A stretch of 64,000 nt of DNA from Deferribacterales bacterium Deferri_01 (lineage in GTDB: Bacteria; Chrysiogenota; Deferribacteres; Deferribacterales; Geovibrionaceae): the NCBI GenBank assembly GCA_001603805.1, contig LUZY01000005.1, positions 42,558 through 106,557 on the forward strand. Reading direction: 5' to 3'. Of the stretch, positions 29,578-38,501 are shown one piece after another. Numbering within the stretch: the first letter of the stretch is position 1; every line of letters begins with the position of its first letter. A program made the translations under genes and the position numbers. The notes beneath the pieces are model-generated. The model saw only the letters and a list, made by a program, of their open reading frames with translations. It searched no databases and had not been told where the DNA came from.

Positions 29578-30062
29578 TTGTTTTTCACAAGCTCCAGATT
29601 AATGTCTGCCAGAGTAGGATCATCGAACCTTTTTTTCAGGGCAAAGTTTTTTATCGTGAGATTTTGGTAACCTTCCACAAGATCAAGGAAGGAGTTGAGT
29701 TCATTCAGGTTAAGAGCCTGAATGCGCAGAGTTACAACCTCTGCTCCTGATGAGCCGGAAACAGGTTTAAGATCCAGAATCCGTCCGGCTATTCCTGCTC
29801 TTGCTGCTGTGTTCTGTATGAAGGACAAAAGACCGGTATCAACTTTTTTTGTGGAGTTGGCGCCGCTCGATATTTCTGCAATAAGCTCTGCGGTTTTGTT
29901 TATCTGTTCGGTGTATGATTTCTGTCTCTGGGTGTATGCGTCTTCCCTTGAGGCAAAGAACATGTGGGTCCAGTAAAAAAGAAAGAATACTGCGAAAACA
30001 ATCACGAACCAAATGAGGATTTTCTCTTTCAGAGCGGGATTCATATTTATGTTCATATTCAT
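29574..30062 (-). CDS. gspM: Type II secretion system protein GspM
   Basis: Inner-membrane platform protein that partners GspL. One TM helix (KILIWFVIVFAVFFLFYW) near the N-terminus, then a coiled segment and a small ferredoxin-like domain (VVTLRIQALNLNELNSFLDLVEGYQ). The start overlaps the gspL stop as ATGA. The N-terminus has alternating Met-Asn codons, so a later ATG is possible. Length 162 aa. Confidence 0.85.
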   Translation of the reverse strand: MNMNINMNPALKEKILIWFVIVFAVFFLFYWTHMFFASREDAYTQRQKSYTEQINKTAELIAEISSGANSTKKVDTGLLSFIQNTAARAGIAGRILDLKPVSGSSGAEVVTLRIQALNLNELNSFLDLVEGYQNLTIKNFALKKRFDDPTLADINLELVKNK

Positions 30063-31060
30063 AATCCGAACCTCACTGAGAATTTTATAATGTCGCCTTG
30101 TTTGTCAGTGTCTTCAATGTTTGTTCTCAGCGCCCCTGCTTCCTCAAGTTTCTGCTTAAACTCTTCAACCGCCTGAAAGTCAGCCGCTGTGCCGGAACAG
30201 TTTACTGTAGTATCACGCACCGTAACACCTTCAAGGGTGATTTTGCTTTTGTCTGCTGCTTTACTCATGGTTTCAAAAACAGTGAGAATGCTTATTCCCT
30301 GAGTTGTGTCTCTGTTGCCTCTGGCCTTGTACAGAAGAGTTCCGTACGGGTCGTTTGAACCGCTGACACCACCCAGAGTGTAAAGCTCATTAAGCTTATT
30401 TTCACGTAGTTTTAATGATGTGGAATATCCTTTCAGGCGCAGGTACTCGCCGCCGATAAAAACAAGGTAGCAGACGGCAAGAACAATTGCCGGAACCTTG
30501 AAGGCTGAAGGAAGAAATGATTCCTTCTCCACACCTTTGATATTCATTGACGTTTTAGCAGGGATTATTTTGCCAAGAACCCTCTCTGCCGTATAGGCGT
30601 CTTCCGGCTCTTCAAATAGCTGGTGTATTTCTCCACCGGAGACAGAGTAGCACTTCACTCCGTCTGTGTAGTCAAAAGATGCTTCTTTGGCAAACATCTC
30701 GATAAACGGAGTGGTGATTTTTGATGCTTTTTTAAGAAGAGGCATGTTTTCTTCAACAAAAGCAGCGAACTCTGTTGCAGGAAGATATATAAGGGCAGTG
30801 CTTCCATTAAGCACAAAGCCGAAATTTTCTGCCATGTATTCGGGAAAAAGAGTGCTGAGATAGTTACTTATAAAACCACGTGCCTTTTTCCTGTTGGATG
30901 AAGGGAGATCCATGGAGAGATAAAAGAACATCGAGTCATCAAGAAAAAGAGTGAACGAGCCTGTCTGCTCGGCACTTGCGGGGAAATCCGCCCTTCCGTT
31001 TTCGATATTGTAAATTCGGTTGTTTTTAATAAATAAATTTTTGTCAGAAGAAGACGCCAT
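30059..31060 (-). CDS. gspL: Type II secretion system protein GspL
   Basis: Bitopic platform protein that recruits the GspE ATPase. The N-terminal ~200 residues are the cytoplasmic actin-like/PilM-like part, a TM helix lies at about 203-225 (VPAIVLAVCYLVFIGG), and a periplasmic ferredoxin-like domain follows. The ATG at 31060 (MASSSDK) has a GAAGG upstream; longer readings would overlap gspK by nearly 100 nt. The overlap with gspK as set here is 17 nt. About 333 aa. Confidence 0.85.
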   Translation of the reverse strand: MASSSDKNLFIKNNRIYNIENGRADFPASAEQTGSFTLFLDDSMFFYLSMDLPSSNRKKARGFISNYLSTLFPEYMAENFGFVLNGSTALIYLPATEFAAFVEENMPLLKKASKITTPFIEMFAKEASFDYTDGVKCYSVSGGEIHQLFEEPEDAYTAERVLGKIIPAKTSMNIKGVEKESFLPSAFKVPAIVLAVCYLVFIGGEYLRLKGYSTSLKLRENKLNELYTLGGVSGSNDPYGTLLYKARGNRDTTQGISILTVFETMSKAADKSKITLEGVTVRDTTVNCSGTAADFQAVEEFKQKLEEAGALRTNIEDTDKQGDIIKFSVRFGL

Positions 31061-31952
31061 CATTACCTTCAATATATTTAAGTACTGTGGTGCGGGCTCC
31101 GTTTCTCTCCAGAAGAACATGGTAAAAACGGGACTTGTCATTCAAACTTACTTCAGTCTTTACATAAAATAAAGAACTTTTTACCGTGAGATAGTCCAGT
31201 GAAGCGTTGTATATGTCCTGAGGTATGCTTGCCGCATTCATTATATTGGATACATCCTTGTATGTGTGGCTTGAGCGGTATTCTATAATACTTTCGGCGT
31301 ATGAAGCCATTCCCGGTATCAGCCCTGTCAGAGCCTCTTTCGTTATAAAGTTAAGGTTGAGCTTGCCGTCTCCATGATTTGTAAAGTGGCGGGCCAGAAC
31401 CTCATAATGATCCTTAGCACCGTTTATGAAGCTGAGTTCTTTAAGTGTTTCAAGTTTACCGTTTTTAGTGGAGTAGTTTTTGCCGTCGGTGATGTAGTCA
31501 ATGTTTTCCTCACCCATGTCTGAGACTGCGGCGTCAACGTCTATCCAGTCCTTTATAACAGAGCAGATGGATTCTTCAAGCTCAAGTTCCTTCAGTGTTT
31601 CCCTGCAACCGTTGAAATACGCCTCGGACTTGTTGTCGCCGTCCATCATGTTAAGAGGAATGCGCCCGTTTGTCGGGGTTACTGTTATTGATATAAAACC
31701 CATGGGCACCGGAAAAGGAGGGATAAGCGCCCACGATTCTCCATCGTAGTCGTAGTTATTGTCATCATCCTCCAGAACTTTCCTGATCGCCTCAATGGCT
31801 GACATTGCGTAGATTGACGACTGATATTCAAACTGAAGTTCAGCACTGTCCACCAGAGAGCTTCCGGCACGCTGGTGCATGTAGGTTACAATGCCCAGAG
31901 TGAAGGCAACAAATATAAGGACAAAAACAAGAACGCTGCCTTTATTATTCAT
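31044..31952 (-). CDS. gspK: Type II secretion minor pseudopilin GspK
   Basis: Tip pseudopilin, large for this family as expected of GspK (302 aa). The prepilin motif is KG-SVLVFVLIFVAFTLGI with a following hydrophobic helix; like other GspK proteins it lacks the usual Glu at position 5. Calcium-site-type residues and the helical domain (GRIPLNMMDGDNKSE, IKDWIDVD) are visible. It overlaps gspJ by 4 nt. Confidence 0.9.
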   Translation of the reverse strand: MNNKGSVLVFVLIFVAFTLGIVTYMHQRAGSSLVDSAELQFEYQSSIYAMSAIEAIRKVLEDDDNNYDYDGESWALIPPFPVPMGFISITVTPTNGRIPLNMMDGDNKSEAYFNGCRETLKELELEESICSVIKDWIDVDAAVSDMGEENIDYITDGKNYSTKNGKLETLKELSFINGAKDHYEVLARHFTNHGDGKLNLNFITKEALTGLIPGMASYAESIIEYRSSHTYKDVSNIMNAASIPQDIYNASLDYLTVKSSLFYVKTEVSLNDKSRFYHVLLERNGARTTVLKYIEGNDGVFF

Positions 31953-32503
31953 TCGCCTATCCCAAGAGAGTTAAATATACCGTTCTGGTGGTAGCTGCCG
32001 GCAATTGCCTCAACAGGGATTCCCGCAGTGTTCAGCTTGATTTTTATCATGTTTGTTCCGAAAATTGTTCTGTCATAATATTCACCGTTCTCATAAAACA
32101 GCACAGTGAAGTTGTCTGCATTGGGGAGTATGAACATCTTCTGCTCGTAGTCCATCAGGGGGAGCTTCTCCTCACGTATAAGGTATCCGTCCTCTATGTA
32201 GTAAAGAACCTCAACAGGCAGTGCCCCCTGAAAGTAAAGTGAATTGTGGGTGATAAGTCTCAGTGCCATACCGTTTTCCACGGCTGACTGAACTTCTGCG
32301 GTATTTTTTACAGCCTGTCTGAAATCAGCGGACAGCAGGGACGCTATTTTGGCATTAACCGTCACTGCATCGCCGGCACGCACGGAGACGTCCCTTGATG
32401 CGATAATTGTATTGAAAACTGCGTATGAACCGGTAAGGACTATGCCTGCCAGCGCAACCGCTATCATTAGTTCTGCAAGAGTGAAGCCTTTATTATCTTT
32501 CAT
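31949..32503 (-). CDS. gspJ: Type II secretion minor pseudopilin GspJ
   Basis: Prepilin cleavage motif NKG-FTLAELMIAVALAGI with Glu5, then a 184-aa pseudopilin body with a beta-rich C-terminal domain. GspJ binds GspI and GspK at the tip of the pseudopilus. It overlaps gspI by 11 nt. Confidence 0.88.
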   Translation of the reverse strand: MKDNKGFTLAELMIAVALAGIVLTGSYAVFNTIIASRDVSVRAGDAVTVNAKIASLLSADFRQAVKNTAEVQSAVENGMALRLITHNSLYFQGALPVEVLYYIEDGYLIREEKLPLMDYEQKMFILPNADNFTVLFYENGEYYDRTIFGTNMIKIKLNTAGIPVEAIAGSYHQNGIFNSLGIGE

Positions 32504-32819
32504 AGTAAAACAGAGTCATATCCGCTGTGCTGTCGGATATTTTGAGTTCACATTCCTTTATGCCCTGAAGCCCTGTATCATGCTTTTCGAGCTTATATGT
32601 ATACGTTGTCCCATTATCGGTTATTATATCTTCCAGAGTTTTTTTCTCGGAAAGTGTCAGTATTACCCGCTCATAGCCTCTGCTGAGGAGATTCAGCTTT
32701 CTTTTCGCATAGTCATTCATGTCCAGAGACTGTCTGACAAGGGTGAATATACCCATCATGCCGATTGAGAGAACGACCATTGCAATAAGAAGCTCAAGAA
32801 GGGTAAAGCCTTTTTTCAT
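32493..32819 (-). CDS. gspI: Type II secretion minor pseudopilin GspI
   Basis: Starts MKKG-FTLLELLIAMVVLSIG, a perfect type IV prepilin leader with Glu5, and is 108 aa long, the small size typical of GspI. It initiates the minor pseudopilin tip complex with GspJ and GspK. It overlaps gspH by 4 nt. Confidence 0.88.
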   Translation of the reverse strand: MKKGFTLLELLIAMVVLSIGMMGIFTLVRQSLDMNDYAKRKLNLLSRGYERVILTLSEKKTLEDIITDNGTTYTYKLEKHDTGLQGIKECELKISDSTADMTLFYYER

Positions 32820-33232
32820 TTCAGCCTCGTCTGGAGGATCAGCGGCAGGGATTCTATAATTTCGGTGTCCGATACCCGCAGAATGAAATAGTCACAGATT
32901 CGTTTAGGGTAAACCATTATCACGTAATCAAGCCCCGACTGTTCCTCATCATTTATCTCTGCGGATAAAACGCCTGAAATGCCGGGTATTTTAACTGTCT
33001 CGCCGTCATGCAGAAAGATAGTGTCCGAGCCCTTAACACCCCGTATAGGGAGGGCTCTGCCCAGCTCTTCCGCTTCATCAGCGGTTTTACTGAGCAGATC
33101 ATTAAAAAAAGTTATCTCTTCCGGATCGCCGATTGCTTTTTCAACCATGAGCGGAGTCACGGTCATGAAACCTATGCCGATTATCAGAAGAACAATAATA
33201 AGCTCTACAAGAGTAAAACCTCTGGCAGACAT
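32816..33232 (-). CDS. gspH: Type II secretion minor pseudopilin GspH
   Basis: Prepilin leader [21 protein letters not shown] with Glu5, then a 138-aa pseudopilin. Its place directly after gspG and its length identify it as GspH, which links the tip complex to the GspG fibre. It shares its first base with the last base of gspG. Confidence 0.85.
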   Translation of the reverse strand: MSARGFTLVELIIVLLIIGIGFMTVTPLMVEKAIGDPEEITFFNDLLSKTADEAEELGRALPIRGVKGSDTIFLHDGETVKIPGISGVLSAEINDEEQSGLDYVIMVYPKRICDYFILRVSDTEIIESLPLILQTRLK

Positions 33233-33663
33233 TATCTTATTTCGTAGCTCTTTATATCTGTATTAAACTCTTCGCCGCCTTCAACTCCGTCAGCTCCGAG
33301 TGAGATGATCTCATAATCTCTGTCATCTTCGCCGGGGCTTCTGTAAATGAAATCTCTGTCCCACGGGTCAAGAGGCTTCTTGGAGGTGTCCAGGTATCCG
33401 CCTCTGCGGTAGTTTTTGGGGATAGGTTCAATTTCCGGGGCTTTAATCAGAGATTCAAGCCCCTGCTCGGTAGTGGGGTAGTAGCCGTTGTCGAGTTTGT
33501 ACATCTTAAGAGCGGATTCAATGGCGAGTATGTCATTTTTAGCCTTTGCGACCCTTGCCTCATCAGGCTTACCCATGATTTTAGGAACCATGAAAGTGGC
33601 GAGAAGCCCCAGTATGACAATAACCACCAGCACTTCAATGATTGTGAAACCTTTGCTGTTCAT
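33232..33663 (-). CDS. gspG: Type II secretion major pseudopilin GspG
   Basis: Major pseudopilin. Leader [19 protein letters not shown] with Glu5, the family-typical [20 protein letters not shown], and a C-terminal calcium-loop region around DPWDRDF and SLGADG. Length 143 aa. First gene of the minus-strand gspG-N operon, with a promoter-like sequence 33-62 nt upstream. Confidence 0.96.
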   Translation of the reverse strand: MNSKGFTIIEVLVVIVILGLLATFMVPKIMGKPDEARVAKAKNDILAIESALKMYKLDNGYYPTTEQGLESLIKAPEIEPIPKNYRRGGYLDTSKKPLDPWDRDFIYRSPGEDDRDYEIISLGADGVEGGEEFNTDIKSYEIR

Positions 33664-33695
33664 TTTATCTGCTCCATGAAATAAATTTTGGCTGA

Positions 33696-33725
33696 ATTAT
33701 AGGACAACATACCCTCATCGCACAA
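33696..33725 (-). promoter_or_regulatory. Probable promoter of gspG-N operon
   Basis: On the minus strand TTGTGC (33720-33725) and a perfect TATAAT (33696-33701) are 18 nt apart, about 33 nt upstream of the gspG ATG. The -35 box is weak. Confidence 0.55.
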
Positions 33726-33845
33726 CAGTTAATACGGAAAATAAGAAAATCTGTATCTGACCGCTATGAATTATGGACATTGACTAAAGGGGAAGGTTTG
33801 CTTTTTTTCTTTCAAATACTGTATTTTCCATGTTATTTGAAGCAT

Positions 33846-34244
33846 ATGAAAAGGAAATCCTGGCTTTTACTGACTGCGTTTTTTCTGGGAGCGGCGTATT
33901 TCTGCATACGCATATTCTTAATGGACGGAAGCTTTGCTTTTGACCCATCAAAAGTGTTCCGTTATCTTATCCTTGCGCCTGCGGCAGAGGAGCTTTTTTT
34001 CAGGGGAGTTCTGCAGGAGTGGCTTGAAAGAAGAATGTCTCAGGCTTTTTTTGCGATTACAGCTGCTAATATTTCCGTCTCTGCTGTTTTTGCTGTTTTT
34101 CATTTATGGGGCGGAAATCCTGTTCATGCATTTGCTGTTTTTTTTCCATCTCTGGTTTTCGGAACTCTGTATTCGGAATACAGATCAGTTATGCCCTGCG
34201 TGCTGTGCCACGCCTTTTACAACCTCAATGTGATGATCGTATAA
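33846..34244 (+). CDS. CPBP-family intramembrane glutamic protease
   Basis: Small polytopic protein (about 132 aa) with the Abi/CAAX-protease motifs: EEL-FFRGVLQEW (Glu-Glu-x3-Arg), FHLWGG and CHAFYN. Four hydrophobic helices. Such short members include the MrtJ/MrtX-type proteases that process C-terminal sorting tags. It sits between the two divergent gsp operons, suggesting a link with type II substrates. The ATG at 33846 is used; a TTG at 33780 would add 22 hydrophobic residues and cannot be ruled out. Confidence 0.75.
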   Translation: MKRKSWLLLTAFFLGAAYFCIRIFLMDGSFAFDPSKVFRYLILAPAAEELFFRGVLQEWLERRMSQAFFAITAANISVSAVFAVFHLWGGNPVHAFAVFFPSLVFGTLYSEYRSVMPCVLCHAFYNLNVMIV

Positions 34245-34307
34245 ATATTGAAGCGGCGCCCCTGATTTTAATTTGATTTTTCGATTATTCATGCTATTTC
34301 TATTCTC

Positions 34308-35201
34308 ATGAATACTATAAAAATCCCATGGTTTATTTATCCGGTTCTTGCGGCTTTTTCCTTTGCATGGCTTATTACGGGGTATATCTCATATAAGCAC
34401 ACACCGACCGTAATGGAGGGGATCAGGCTCGGCGGCAAAAAGTCATCCGCTGTTAAAACTGCGGACATTTCCCTAATTACCGAAAAAAACATATTCTCCC
34501 TCAAAACAGCATCTCCTTCCGCTTCGGGACAAACAGACACTTTCGTTACCGAAAGCGGTGAAACATTTACCGCACCTCCCCCCCGGAGCATAAAGCTTAT
34601 CGGAATCCTTTTTGGACACGGGTACAGGTCAAAGTCTTACGCTTTTATGGATCTGGACGGAGAAAAAGTTCTGCTCGCTGTCGGGGAGACTTTCTCCGGC
34701 GTGAAGCTTGAAAATCTGGACAAAACAAGCGGTACAGTAATCACTTCGTCAGGCAGGACAAAGCTTGAGCTTTACAGTGACGGCTCTCTGATTCCTTCTG
34801 CTACAGCTTCTCCTTCTGCTCCTCCGGCACAACCTTCTGAGGAAACAGGAGACGAGGCAGAACCCGGAGACATGACCCCTACGGAAAAAGTAACCATGAC
34901 CCGCGCAGACTTTATCAACAACGTGGGTGACATCAACAATATAATCAAATCCGTTCTCATGCGTCCTTACGAAAAAGACGGCCAGATCGTTGGCTTTCGT
35001 CTGTCACGCATGACAAAAGACTCTGTTCTGCGTGAACTCGGTCTTAAGAACGGTGACGCAATCATGCGTATAAACGGGGAGGAGCTGAAAAGCCCCGAAG
35101 TTCTTTTCAGTATGCTGAGTTCAGTTGAAAATGTGTCAGCCGTCACTCTGGATCTTGAAAGGGCGGGACAAAGAAAAACAATATTCGTTGAAATAAATTA
35201 G
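34308..35201 (+). CDS. gspC: Type II secretion system protein GspC
   Basis: Links the inner-membrane platform to the secretin. N-terminal TM helix (about 9-27), a homology-region domain (SIKLIGILFGHGYRSKSYAFMDLDG at about 93-115), a Pro/Ser/Glu-rich linker (about 160-190), and a C-terminal PDZ domain (DGQIVGFRLSRMTKDSVLRELGLKNGDAI). Length 297 aa. First gene of the plus-strand gspC-F operon, 7 nt before gspD. Confidence 0.92.
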   Translation: MNTIKIPWFIYPVLAAFSFAWLITGYISYKHTPTVMEGIRLGGKKSSAVKTADISLITEKNIFSLKTASPSASGQTDTFVTESGETFTAPPPRSIKLIGILFGHGYRSKSYAFMDLDGEKVLLAVGETFSGVKLENLDKTSGTVITSSGRTKLELYSDGSLIPSATASPSAPPAQPSEETGDEAEPGDMTPTEKVTMTRADFINNVGDINNIIKSVLMRPYEKDGQIVGFRLSRMTKDSVLRELGLKNGDAIMRINGEELKSPEVLFSMLSSVENVSAVTLDLERAGQRKTIFVEIN

Positions 35202-35208
35202 GTGCGAG

Positions 35209-37044
35209 ATGAAGCGTTTTATAGTTATAGTTTTATTATTGATTTCAGTCAGCTCATACGCTCAGTATGATGTAAATTTCAACAACATGTCTCTGAAGGA
35301 TTTCGTTAAGTTCACAGCGGAATTTACAGGCAAAAACTTCGTCTATGACGAAAATGACCTCAGGGGGCAGGTCACTGTTCAGACAGGGATGAAGATGAAT
35401 TCCAAAGACGTTATGGACATCTTTTATGCAACCCTTGAGCTTAACGGTCTGACTGCGGTTAACAAAGACCGCTACATTCAGATTGTAAAAAGCGGCGATG
35501 TTAAATTCTACGGAGACAGCTATATAGATAATGTCACTGGAAAGGAAAGCGGTTTCCTCACCACTGTGATTTCACCCCGAAATTTTAATGTCCGTATGCT
35601 GGTTTCGGTTCTCAAAAACCTGAGTTCCAGAAGCGGAAACTCAGATATTCTGGTTGGCATGAATGCGATAGTCGTACGTGATTCCGCCGACCGTGTTCAG
35701 AAAATCATAGAGATCCTCAATACACTCGAAACAGAAGCAGCAGGATACACTGTAAAAAGTATTCTTATAAAAAACGGCTTGGCTTCTAATGTGGAAAAAA
35801 TTGTTTCCAAGCTTTACTCCGAACTTCAGAAAAATTTCATGACAGCATCTGAACCGGTTATTGTAGCTGATGACTATTCAAACGTGCTGGTTATTGCCGC
35901 TAAAGAAGGTGATTTTGAAAGAATAAACTATATAATTGATCAGGTTGACAGTTCATCTTCAGCCTACCACAGCCAGCCCAGAGTATTTTACCTCAATAAC
36001 TCAAGCGCAGAGGATGTGGAGAAGGTGCTTAACAAACTTCTCTCCTCTGTAACAGACCCGAAAACACAAGCTGTTGTTAAATCACAGGTTGCTGCGGATA
36101 AAGCTACAAACTCCATTATCGTTGTGGGTGATCAGGAGCTTTATCAGAAGGTTGAAGGGCTTATTGAAAAACTCGACATACCCAGAAGACAGGTTTATGT
36201 GGAAGCGCTCATAATAGAAACCACACTGGACAGCGGAAACAAGTTTGGTGTTGAATGGCAGGCTACTGCGGGCGATAAAAACGGTGTGGGCAGTGTGGGC
36301 TTCATCAACGACAACGGCGGGCTCAACAGCTTTCAGAGTTCCGTACTCAGTGACGGTTCTGTCCCTGCAATGGCTGGCGGTTTCAACCTAGGTATCCTGG
36401 GAGATATTATTGAGTATGACGGCGTTAAGTTCCCTTCACTCGGACTTCTTGTAAACGCTATCAAATCAGCTTCTGGAGTTAATATTCTCTCTAATCCGCA
36501 GATACTTACCCTTGATAATGAAGAAGCTGAAGTTTTCGCAGGTGAGAACAGACCTTTCCTTACAAGCACAAAGTATGACTCAAACAATAACCCCGTTCAG
36601 TCTTACGACTATCGTGACGTGGGTGTTAAGCTCAAAATTCAGCCTCATATATCAGCAAACGACTATGTTACTCTTTCAATAGAGCAGGAAGTTAAGAAAG
36701 TAAGCGCAAGCACCTTTGACTCAACGCAGCCTGTTACCCTTACCCGTAACACCAAAACAAAAGTTAAGCTGAAAAACGGCTCAATGGTTGTTATCAGCGG
36801 TCTTATGAAGGATGACTCGACAGAAGAACGCTCGGCTGTCCCCGGTCTTTCCAAGATTCCGCTTATAGGCTGGCTTTTCAAAAATACTAGCAAAAAGTTT
36901 GAAAAAACCAACCTGATGGTGTTTATCAATGCTCAGATAGTAAGCACGCAGGAAGAGGCGGAAGAGCTTTCCGAAAGGAAGAGACAGGAATCAGTGGATT
37001 TTAAAAACGAATCGCAGAAAACAATAGATAAGAGCTTTAAATGA
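35209..37044 (+). CDS. gspD: Type II secretion outer-membrane secretin GspD
   Basis: Forms the outer-membrane exit channel. Signal peptide MKRFIVIVLLLISVSSYAQ, N0 domain (VNFNNMSLKDFVKFTAEFTGKNFVYD), three NolW-like N1-N3 domains, and the secretin barrel with QVYVEALIIETT, the GVNILSNPQILTLDNEEAEV segment and VPGLSKIPLIGWLFKN. Length 611 aa. It overlaps gspE by 4 nt. Confidence 0.96.
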   Translation: MKRFIVIVLLLISVSSYAQYDVNFNNMSLKDFVKFTAEFTGKNFVYDENDLRGQVTVQTGMKMNSKDVMDIFYATLELNGLTAVNKDRYIQIVKSGDVKFYGDSYIDNVTGKESGFLTTVISPRNFNVRMLVSVLKNLSSRSGNSDILVGMNAIVVRDSADRVQKIIEILNTLETEAAGYTVKSILIKNGLASNVEKIVSKLYSELQKNFMTASEPVIVADDYSNVLVIAAKEGDFERINYIIDQVDSSSSAYHSQPRVFYLNNSSAEDVEKVLNKLLSSVTDPKTQAVVKSQVAADKATNSIIVVGDQELYQKVEGLIEKLDIPRRQVYVEALIIETTLDSGNKFGVEWQATAGDKNGVGSVGFINDNGGLNSFQSSVLSDGSVPAMAGGFNLGILGDIIEYDGVKFPSLGLLVNAIKSASGVNILSNPQILTLDNEEAEVFAGENRPFLTSTKYDSNNNPVQSYDYRDVGVKLKIQPHISANDYVTLSIEQEVKKVSASTFDSTQPVTLTRNTKTKVKLKNGSMVVISGLMKDDSTEERSAVPGLSKIPLIGWLFKNTSKKFEKTNLMVFINAQIVSTQEEAEELSERKRQESVDFKNESQKTIDKSFK

Positions 37045-38501
37045 CGGACTACGAAAAGGTACTTGAAAATTACCTTAAATTTCCGGACAGAAGCGACTTT
37101 GTCCCTATAAAGTCAGGGACAGAAGGAAATGTTTCTGTTCTATACAGCGGAAGTACGGGGCTTGCCAAGGCCCGCTTCCTCACTTTTTACCTTGGGGTGG
37201 ATGCTGAACTTGTCTCCTCCGAAAAAGAGAAAATATTTGAAATTCTTGAAACCCTCGGTGGTGACGTAAGCGGTGAGGATTACGGAAGTGATGATGAAGT
37301 TTTTGAAGACGGTGAAGGAAACATCCTCTCTGCTTCATATGATGATGCCCCTATTATTAAGCTCGTGAATCAGCTTATGATTCAGGCGGTTAAAAACGGA
37401 GCCAGTGATATTCACTTTGAAGGTAAAGACAACTCATTTGCTGTTCGCTTCAGAGTGGACGGCAAACTGAGTACGATACGCCAGTTTCCCAAAAAAATGC
37501 AGGACTCGGTCATAGCCCGTATCAAGGTTATATCATCTCTTGATGTGGCTGAAACAAGAAAGCCGCAGGACGGCAGAATAAATATGAAAATAGGTAACCG
37601 TACCATTGACGTACGTGTTTCCACTGTTCCTTCCGTAACGGGGGAGAAGGCTGTCCTTCGTATCCTTGAACGTTCCAAAAGCATGGCAACGCTGGAAAAA
37701 GTCGGTATGGCAGGGCGCAACCTTGATGTTTACAGGGCAGCGCTTAAACGTCCTAACGGAATTATCCTTGTTACGGGTCCCACCGGTTCAGGTAAAACAA
37801 CTACTCTCTACGCATCGCTCCTTGAGCTGGTGTCTGATGATACCAATATAGTTACAATAGAAGACCCTGTAGAATACCAGATGGAAAAGATCACTCAGGT
37901 TCAGGTGAACCCCGCAGTAAATATCACATTTGCAAATGCCATACGTTCTTTTCTCCGTCAGGACCCTGATATTATTCTGGTGGGCGAGATAAGGGATGAA
38001 GAAACGGCTCAGGCGGCCGTGCAGGCTTCTCTTACCGGTCACCTTGTGCTTTCGACTCTTCACACAAATGACGCCCCCACAGCAGTGGCGAGGCTTATTG
38101 ATATGAATGTCGAACCTTTCCTTATTTCATCATCACTTCTCTGCACAATGGGACAGAGGCTTGTTCGTAAAATATGCCCCCACTGCAAAACTGAAGTGGA
38201 ATCTGATGACTATGTTAAGAACTACTTCGCCGCAGAAGGATTCGATCTGCCTAAGCATTATATGGGCAAGGGCTGTGAACAGTGCTTCAACACGGGTTAT
38301 AAAGGACGTACAGGCATATTTGAGATAATGACTGTGAATGATCCCATACGCAAAATGATAAACGACCGTGCATCCTCCAACGAGCTTATGCATGAGGCGA
38401 AAAATCACGGCTATCAGCGTATGTTTGACTATGGATATGAACTGGTTCAGGCGGGAACCACTACTCCGTGGGAGCTTATAGCGGTAACAAGGATTGACTG
38501 A
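37041..38501 (+). CDS. gspE: Type II secretion ATPase GspE
   Basis: Cytoplasmic hexameric ATPase driving pseudopilus assembly. Walker A GPTGSGKT starts at residue 246, followed by the Asp box IEDPVEYQM, Walker B ILVGEIRDEETAQ and the His box LVLSTLHTNDA. Zinc-binding cysteines form two CxxC pairs at 379/382 and 412/415, as in most GspE/PilB proteins. Length 486 aa. It shares one base with gspF. Confidence 0.97.
   Translation: MTDYEKVLENYLKFPDRSDFVPIKSGTEGNVSVLYSGSTGLAKARFLTFYLGVDAELVSSEKEKIFEILETLGGDVSGEDYGSDDEVFEDGEGNILSASYDDAPIIKLVNQLMIQAVKNGASDIHFEGKDNSFAVRFRVDGKLSTIRQFPKKMQDSVIARIKVISSLDVAETRKPQDGRINMKIGNRTIDVRVSTVPSVTGEKAVLRILERSKSMATLEKVGMAGRNLDVYRAALKRPNGIILVTGPTGSGKTTTLYASLLELVSDDTNIVTIEDPVEYQMEKITQVQVNPAVNITFANAIRSFLRQDPDIILVGEIRDEETAQAAVQASLTGHLVLSTLHTNDAPTAVARLIDMNVEPFLISSSLLCTMGQRLVRKICPHCKTEVESDDYVKNYFAAEGFDLPKHYMGKGCEQCFNTGYKGRTGIFEIMTVNDPIRKMINDRASSNELMHEAKNHGYQRMFDYGYELVQAGTTTPWELIAVTRID

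Noticed and set aside
33664..33845. A small gene between the two gsp operons upstream of the protease
   Set aside because: No frame with a convincing start; the space holds the gspG promoter and possibly the protease leader.
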